NCBI RefSeq assembly: GCF_008831285.2
Contig: NC_045150.1
Coordinates: 12,879,868 to 12,943,867, forward strand
DNA length: 64,000 nucleotides
Direction: 5' to 3'
Source: Nymphaea colorata
Taxonomy: Eukaryota > Streptophyta > Magnoliopsida > Nymphaeales > Nymphaeaceae
Shown: piece after piece, positions 57,533-64,000 of the stretch
How the letters are laid out: each line of letters starts with the position of its first letter
How positions within the stretch are numbered: position 1 is the stretch's first letter
The notes under the pieces: model-generated
What the model was told of the DNA's origin: nothing
What the model saw: the letters and a program-made list of their open reading frames with translations, nothing else
Database searches by the model: none
Made by a program: the position numbers and the translations under genes

Positions 57533-59138
57533 GGGACCAGAAGAAAAATGCAGCATGTCCAACTCTCCATGAATATGGTGGCGAAGATCACTCATCATTT
57601 GAACTTTCAAATCATCTAATGAACTGCAAAACACAAAAATAAGACTCTGCATAAAAGAATATTTCCAGAATAATTTCAACTCAAAGAAGCCAAGCCATTT
57701 AACACCACCAAGAAGCAGCTAATGAAATATCTCGGTAACATCATGAGTTGGCAAATTCTCCAGCCCCCAGTTCTCTGTTAGTCTTTCAGGTTATATAAAA
57801 AAATAAGGCCTTGAACATTTGGTTCATGCAGATTAAACTCACGGTTGACATGCTAACCCCTTAGATGCGATGCTGCTGTCACAGATATTTTGCCAAGAAA
57901 CCTACAAACTTAAGCAACTTATGATAAAGACAACATCAGAAAACAATAAAGGATGAGGGAAATACCAAAATTTTCAAGCATGCTAGAAGATGTTATATCT
58001 TCAAAATTTCAAGCTTCAAGAAAAAGATTGATTAGATAGTTCCCAAATTCAGAATATGCAAGGCTACAGTCTATTGCTAACTCAAACTTAACTTAAACAT
58101 TTAGCAAAAAAGGGATGTTGATTACTTAGCAAGAAGAGAAATAAGTAGGGACTGCACAAACATGAAACACAAACTCTGCTACCTATTTACCAAATCTTGG
58201 AATCCAACATGCTCAAGTGCCCCCTCTGTTAATGAAGCATTCTTCTAAACATAAAGTTCATAAGGCTAATCAAAACTTTGCTAAGGTAAAAGTGTTAAGA
58301 AAAAAGATCCCATAATAAAAAACAACAGATTTCTTGTTAGGTTAAGCTGACCTGCATGGAAAATATAACATGGCTCTACAGTTTCCCTACATCCTAAACC
58401 CATGAATGTGTATCGTACGAGAGAAGTGGGACCAGAGGAAAAATGCAGCATGTCCAACTCCCCATGAATATGGTGGTGAAGATCACTCATCATTTGAACT
58501 TTCAAATCATCTAATGAATTGCAAAACACAAAAAATATGACCCTCCATATAAGAACATTCCAGCATAATTTCAACTCAATGAAGTCAAGCAATTAACAGC
58601 CAAGAAGCAGCTAATGAAATATCTCTGTAACATCATGAGTTGGCAAATTTTCCAGTCCCCAGTTCTCTTTTAGTCATTCAAGTTGTCTCAAAAAATATGG
58701 CCTTGAACATTTGGTTCATGCAAACATAAGAGATGTCTCATTGATGCACTCTCTAATAAAGCACAGGTCTGAAACCTAAAACTAATGAAAACAAGTACCC
58801 AGTACTAACCATAACAGCATGACTTGTGAAGATTAAACCATAACTCACGGTTGACATGCTAACCCCTTAGATGCGATGCTGCTGCCACAGATATTCAGCC
58901 AATAAACCTACAAACTTATGCAACGTAAGGTATGGAATTCAAAGACAACATCAGAAAACAATAAGGATGAGGGAAATACCAAAATTTTCAAGCATGCTAG
59001 AAGATGTTACATCTTCAAAATTTCAAGCTTCAAGAAAAAGATTGATTAGATAGTTCCCAAATTCAGAATATGTGAGGCCACAGTCTATTGCTAACTCAAA
59101 CTTAGACATTTAGCAAAAAAGGAATGTTGATTGCTTAG
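57533..59138 (+). repeat. Direct duplication, units 57533-58129 and 58428-59138
   Basis: Both units start GGGACCAGA(A/G)GAAAAATGCAGC and end ATTGCTAACTCAAACTTA...CAAAAAAGG(G/A)ATGTTGATT(A/G)CTTAG. Unit 2 has about 110 extra bases (near 58725-58845), and unit 1 is followed by 300 bp of single-copy sequence. No coding function was recognised; the text resembles intron sequence of a decayed gene. Unit 2 ends exactly where the right-edge LTR element begins. Confidence 0.85.
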
Positions 59139-60471
59139 TGATACGGCCCATCCGTCGGCGTCCAGGATGAGGGCCGCAGCCGGCACCGATAGGGCAGAAG
59201 GCCACGCACAGCCCACGGACGAGATGGGCCACGTGCCAGGAGGCGGGGGTGATGACCCCGGAGCAGATCAGAGGGAGGTTTCAGACCATAGACAAGAGCC
59301 GGGCACAGCCCGGAAACCTACATGGGAGGTTAACCCCGCGGGCCGCCAGGAGGTGCATGCGGCTGAGGCAACCACCACGGGAGGTTTAGCCTCCCTCGCT
59401 CGGGCCAGGGCAGGTGCAGAAGGGACTCAGGGAGACGGCAGCACTGACGACTGCCGCCTGGCCGACCAGCGGCCAGGGCCCAGCGACGTCCGAGCGCTAG
59501 GCGGGCTGGCCGACGCCCCTGCGCGCGACCTACCAGGCGACGCGGCAACACTCGGGCGAGAAGGCTCGGTAGTGACGGGCGCACCCCAGCCGGGAGGAGT
59601 TCCAGCGGGACACGGGTGTCATTTTGACGGGACACGTCCCTGCTGTGATGCCTGACACGACAAGGGGGTGCTGACACAATATAGGTGGGACACTCAGGGA
59701 ATAAACGAACACGGGTCCGGATTTGTGAGGCGGGTTGGCCCATCACTTTTGTAGACCCGGATCCATGCACAGTCTTATGGATCCGGGCGCGGACTTTTTG
59801 GGGGATCCGGACTGGGGTCCGGATCCGAGTTTCTTGTATCGGATTTGGGACCCGGGTCTCTTAAAGACCCGGGGCGACTCGCCGCCCCGACCCGGTTCGA
59901 CAAGGCTGTCGAACCGAGACGCTGGTCGGCCACCTCCCACGCGAGCCGTGGGAGGCCGTTGGGCCTTCGTCCTCCTCCTTCATAAGGGGGGAGGCAGCCA
60001 TTGTTGAGGTATGCTTTGAGAGAGGATTCCCAAGAGGGTCGTTCCTGGAGGTTCTACCTAGAAGGTCGCCGGACGCCATTCCCGGCGGCAGCCCCCTTGG
60101 ATTCCATCTCATTTCATCAATGAGAATGATGTTTTCTTCTTCCCCTTCTTCTTCCTGTGTATGCTCCGTTCCAGCTTCTATGGCTGCCTTCAACGAGCTC
60201 TCCTTCGCCTGAAGCCCATCCCGGGTTGAGGAGACATCACCGATCGCTGCCCACGCATCCTCCGCCGTTTCCCTTCACCCATCCGACGCCCACACCGCCT
60301 GCAAGACCCTCCGTTAGCCTCCCTGTTTCCTGCGCATCCTCCCTGCCATCACCGTTTCCAGAGAGGCCGGTTACTGTTCCATTGGTGTTCTCCCCCTCCG
60401 AGCGAGATTCTGGGCGATCAGGACCGCGGTCGGCTGCCTCCGGCATCCCTCCCGGCCGCGGTCTCCAACAA
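59139..60471 (+). repeat. 5' LTR of the right-edge retrotransposon
   Basis: 1333 bp with TG...CA ends, placed by the primer site on the right and by the end of the duplicated unit on the left. The GC-rich ORFs within (for example 59131-59655) have no domain features and are probably incidental. Confidence 0.75.
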
Positions 60472-60474
60472 ACT

Positions 60475-60486
60475 GGTATCAGAGCT
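60475..60486 (+). promoter_or_regulatory. Primer-binding site, initiator tRNA-Met type
   Basis: TGGTATCAGAGC is complementary to the 3' end of plant initiator methionine tRNA and is the commonest plant retrotransposon primer site. Confidence 0.88.
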
Positions 60487-62230
60487 ATCGCACGGCCAGG
60501 GGAGACTGATTCGTGAAGCATACTGACGCTGGACGCTTGAGACAGAAAACTGAGAGGAAGAATGCTCTTCAGATCATCGGCGTTATTTTCTGGACGAGTT
60601 CTAGCTGTCGAGCACACCACCCATTTTCTTCGTCTACGTCTTGGGAGTCCTGTGGATTTTTCGGACGATTTTTGGAGCACGCTGGAGCGAGTTACGGATT
60701 TTTGAAGGCATCCTGTAATTTCCAGCGTCTTTACCCTCTCCAGCGGGTTCCGATGGATTCCAGGCGATTTGAAGGGGCATTTCTCACTGTCCAGCGGCCG
60801 ATCAATCCCGAAAAGATTAATTTGTGTGGATGAGTATACACGAGGATTCTTGACTCATTTCCGAGCAGATCGAGCTTTGGATCGTCGAATTTGGTCAAGA
60901 AACGACGTTGGAATCTTGATTTGAAGTTCACCGGCGAGTTTTCGAAGTTTTCCGGCGTGGACGGACTTTTCCGGTGAAAACGACGATCTCGGCGGAATAT
61001 TTCGCCGAGATTCCGCCGTGTTCTTCAGTCCCCGGCGACGAATCAGTGTTTCGTGTCCCGAACGAAGGCGGTACGCAGCGACACGCGAGTCCCGTCGAGT
61101 CCAGCATCACATCTCGACCGTGTCCCGCCACGACTCCCGCCTTACCTCCGACTCCGAGGACACGGTGTCCCGCACAGCACGTGTCCTGACGATTGGAACT
61201 GAGGCGACGAGGTGTCCGTCGTGTCCCGGACTCCATCACACGAATCAGAGCCCCGGACACCACCCGAAAGCTGTTCTCTGCTGTTCTCAATTATCAGTTT
61301 TTCCAGAAACTACCCTAACTTCCAGCGATCGGCGCTGCCAGCTCCGAGCTCGGATTTCAGTGGTCTTAGGTGCGTTGGATCTGTCTACGTCTCTATTTTC
61401 TGGCAGCCAAATTTCAGAAGTTTTCGACTTAAGATCAGTCCGGAGCAGCATTTTAAGTGGAGACTGGTCGGAGCTCATTTTCTGGACTGATATCACCCTG
61501 GAACCAATCTGAACCGAGCGGCTGAGGCGTGACTTTCGTCAGCTACGAATCCTTCTATGTTTTGAGGTATCTGGAGATCTTGGTACCTTTGGAAAGCTAC
61601 GGATCTCTAGAAGTTTTCAGTTTTGGTTTGAGGATTTTTGGACCTCGGAGCTGAGAGATATGGATTTTTAACTGGAGACTGGTCTGAGAAGCCGCCTGAA
61701 ACCAGCCCTGAGCCTGTCGACCGACTGAAAAACAGGGTTGAGGCGTCACTTTCTTCTGCTCCGATTTTCTCTGTGCTGGGAGGATGCTGGAGCTCTTGGT
61801 ACCGTTGGAAAGCCACAGATCTTAAGAAATTGTTGGCACCATTTTGACGATTTTTGGGCATCGGACCAGGGAGATACGGAATTTTGAGTGGGCAGAGGTC
61901 TCTGAAGTCACCTTCTGCCTGATTCCAGATTCACCAGAGCTTCAAGGAGAATACGCGTCCGCGAGGTTGGGGCTGGGATTTGTACTCCTCCGGGCAAGCT
62001 AGGGCCTTTGAAAGGCCGGGGAAACCTTGTACAGCCGTCCACGAGAGGTAGGAGCAGCATCCTTGTGATACCCGGCAGTGGGCAGGCTTCAGTCTTAGCT
62101 CAGCCGGCAGTGGCAGTTGTGGGCGACGTGCGGCCAGGTTATAGCAGTCGGACAGCGGGTTGACGCCAGCCCAGGCAGTGCAGTGCGGGCAGACAGTCTA
62201 GCCACACCGTGACATTGAGCAGCGCGCGCC
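60487..62230 (+). other. Long leader of the right-edge retrotransposon
   Basis: 1.74 kb without a convincing ORF. It contains two related stretches (about 61500-61690 and 61690-61870) sharing GAGGCGT(G)ACTTTC, ATCT(GG)...CTTGGTACC and GGAAAGC(T/C)AC(G/A)GATCT, i.e. a diverged internal duplication. Confidence 0.6.
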
Positions 62231-64000
62231 ATGGCTAAGGGCACCATGGATAGGGCGCCGATGGTTGCCGAGGACACCGAGGCGCAAGAAGAGTGCACGA
62301 CTGTTCAAGGTGGAGCGGAGCGAGCACCATGGGGGGAGACTTACTCCGCCCGAGTGCCTAACCAAGATCTGAGCATATGGAGGTCGGAACTCAACCAACA
62401 GTTTGAAGCACTCGGGTTGATGTTCCAAGACAATATGAACCAAATGATGAACCGTTTATGGGCCGACCTGGGAGCAGCCCTAAGGCAAGTAAGGAATAGG
62501 GAGGACCGTCTTGAGGCAACCGGCCAAAGGGCTAGAGACGACCCTAACCCCGACGGAAGAGGGTTACGGAGAGGCCATTACGATTTTGGGGAACCCTCCC
62601 AAAGGGACCCAAATCTGGGATCAAGGGGACCTCACATCCCCTCTCGAGCCCGAGATCGACCGGTGGACTACTCTCTTGGGTGGCCACGAGAGCCGGGGGA
62701 GCCACCACTTGACTCCGCCCGACCCCAAGAGTTGGGCCAACACGGGTACCCCCGCGGATAAAGAAGAAAGGGGGAAATCGCCGGGTGCAAGGAGCAGTGA
62801 AGCGTATCGAACCGGCGGTATTTCAGCTAGACCGTTCGATAGAGGAGTCTATGTACAGCGAGACCCGGGGCAGTATGAGCCGGTTCCACCCGAGCGACAG
62901 CCACCACGTTTCGGGCAGCAGGCTGGTAGGAGGATTTTCAGAGGTCACGGCCAGGTTCGGGCAGAACGTGGGAGACAGGGGGCGAGACAGTTTGAGGAGC
63001 CGCCTCCACGCTTTGGGATAGGAGCTCCACCCGATCCCATACCAGGATACCCGGGAGACTTGGCAGTCCTTGACTTTCCCCCACCGAGGCCCGAACACGG
63101 AGAGGGGAGGGCTGATAGCAACCCAGCTCTCGCCCATCAAACCAGTTCTGGAAAGGGCAGATTAGGGACTGACGGGGCTGAGAAAGTTCAAGCCACACCT
63201 CCCTTGGACGCCAAAGAAGATGGGAGCGGAGCGGTGCCGAGTGGAGGAGAGCTCCCTAGCAGCCAAGGTAGCGTCGAAATAGAGTTGAGAACTCAACAGC
63301 CCATCCAGCGATACTGTAGGCATGATCCCATCAAAAGCAAGATGGAAACCTACTGGACCCCGACTTCCGAACTTACCCAGCAGGTTGATGAGCTTGGCGC
63401 AGTGGTCATGGAAGGCTTGAGCAACACTCTCGAACGGTTTAGAGCAGAATTAGGGACTGCCACAACGCAGGTCCGTGAGGGGATGGACAGCATTGAGGTT
63501 CTTCAAAAAGAGGGCTTGGGGTATGGCGGCACTGCCACCCCACCGCCGACCGATGGTAAATTCCAACTAGGTTGGGGTTTTCGGAACTTCCCCCTCCTAG
63601 GTAGAGACGCCAACCCACTCCCGGACATGTTCATAGCTGAACCCGCACGACCCTCTCAGCTCACGGTCAACCCCGTAAGGGAACCAGACTTGTTTCCGCC
63701 TATGGTAAGCCCGCGGGAAACCCCGAACCATTGGGTCGCCCACAACTCGCCCTCATCCGGTTGTGGACAGGTCCAACATTGTCATCTTGAGGGTGGAAAG
63801 AATGAAGAGGGTTCTGACCGGGGAAGGAAGGGAGGCTCCAAACAGGGTCTAAGTCTTAGATATAAGCTGAGACGGAAAACCAGACTGAAGGGTAGATGGG
63901 TTCCTCGCTTACAAGGTAAACCGCATGGGGTTCAGCGAGAGTCAAACCAGCGGAGTTCTATAGGTCCATACACTGCCTATAATCACATCTATCTCGGGCT
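62231..64000 (+). CDS. Unassigned long ORF (gag position) of the right-edge retrotransposon
   Basis: From ATG 62231 one frame runs to 62761; the frame one base later is open from before 62643 to the window end, so about 590 codons can be read with a single shift between roughly 62600 and 62760. The first part has a helical segment (LNQQFEALGLMFQDNMNQMM), the middle is rich in Pro, Arg and Gln (EPVPPERQPPRFGQQ), and later comes a second helical part (LTQQVDELGAVVMEGLSNTL). Position just after the leader suggests gag, but I see no gag core and no CCHC knuckle. The frameshift could be real recoding, a mutation or an assembly error. Function not assigned. Confidence 0.5.

Larger units (their letters stand above)
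59139..64000 (+). mobile_element. GC-rich LTR retrotransposon, 5' part (runs off the right end)
   Basis: 5' LTR 59139-60471 (TGATACGGCC...CCAACA), primer-binding site TGGTATCAGAGC three bases later, a 1.7-kb leader, and a long ORF from 62231. The composition differs sharply from the AT-rich flank. The insertion site is inside the repeat described at 57533-59138, after CTTAG. No protease, RT or integrase is inside the window, so the superfamily cannot be decided and it may be non-autonomous. Confidence 0.82.

Noticed and set aside
59131-59770. GC-rich frames of 146-174 codons at the start of the right-edge element
   Set aside because: They lie in the LTR before the primer-binding site, overlap on both strands and show no domain; GC-rich sequence gives long frames by chance.

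Overview
The window is plant nuclear DNA, probably from an angiosperm that is not a grass. It holds intron-containing TIR-NBS-LRR (TNL) resistance genes, a class largely missing from monocots, inside a dense bed of plant retroelements (Tat-lineage Ty3/Gypsy, Ty1/Copia fragments, L1-type LINEs, MITEs). I see no intact host gene. Every host gene I recognise is a pseudogene or fragment, so this is a decaying resistance-gene cluster invaded by transposons. One 100-N assembly gap lies at 38370-38469.

Layout. (1) 1-5743, minus strand: the 5' LTR, primer-binding site and an open plant-mobile-domain (PMD) ORF of a Tat-lineage LTR retrotransposon that leaves the window to the left. (2) 5744-11540: a small hAT-like element, a second LTR-like sequence on the plus strand, and an old, heavily mutated relic of the same Tat family on the minus strand, itself cut by a GAGCTCG-rich element. 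(3) 11545-16248: three diverged copies of the sequence that precedes the TNL gene, with a 900-bp Harbinger-like element (TTA target duplication) beside the first. (4) 16249-21282: TNL pseudogene L with all four expected exons. (5) 21283-24600: its 3' flank, carrying a 1.4-kb terminal-inverted-repeat element with a perfect 8-bp target duplication, and a LINE fragment.

(6) 24640-40260, minus strand: a younger L1-type LINE split by a second copy of the Tat element (26651-38369, plus strand). The LTR, leader and PMD part of that copy is almost identical to region 1 in inverted orientation, so the two copies bracket about 20.9 kb that includes TNL-L. (7) 40264-42840: LINE and Copia fragments. (8) 42850-49565: a second, direct-orientation copy of the TNL block (TNL-R), lacking the TIR exon. 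Comparing the two TNL blocks gives natural empty sites that date the insertions in block L. (9) 49577-59138: mostly unresolved sequence, with a CACTA-like patch, a lectin receptor kinase pseudogene broken by a MITE, several short tandem duplications and a 0.6-0.7-kb direct duplication. (10) 59139-64000: a GC-rich LTR retrotransposon running off the right end, with an initiator-Met tRNA primer site, a 1.7-kb leader and a long ORF that I cannot assign.

Reading together: the TNL unit was duplicated in tandem at least twice (full units L and R, plus two upstream-only remnants). The copies decayed through different lesions, and successive transposon layers then landed in them. The least ordinary items are the PMD gene carried between leader and gag by a Tat element (open in one copy, stopped by a single transition in the other), the large near-identical divergent pair of those elements around a resistance gene, and the unassigned long ORF of the right-edge element.
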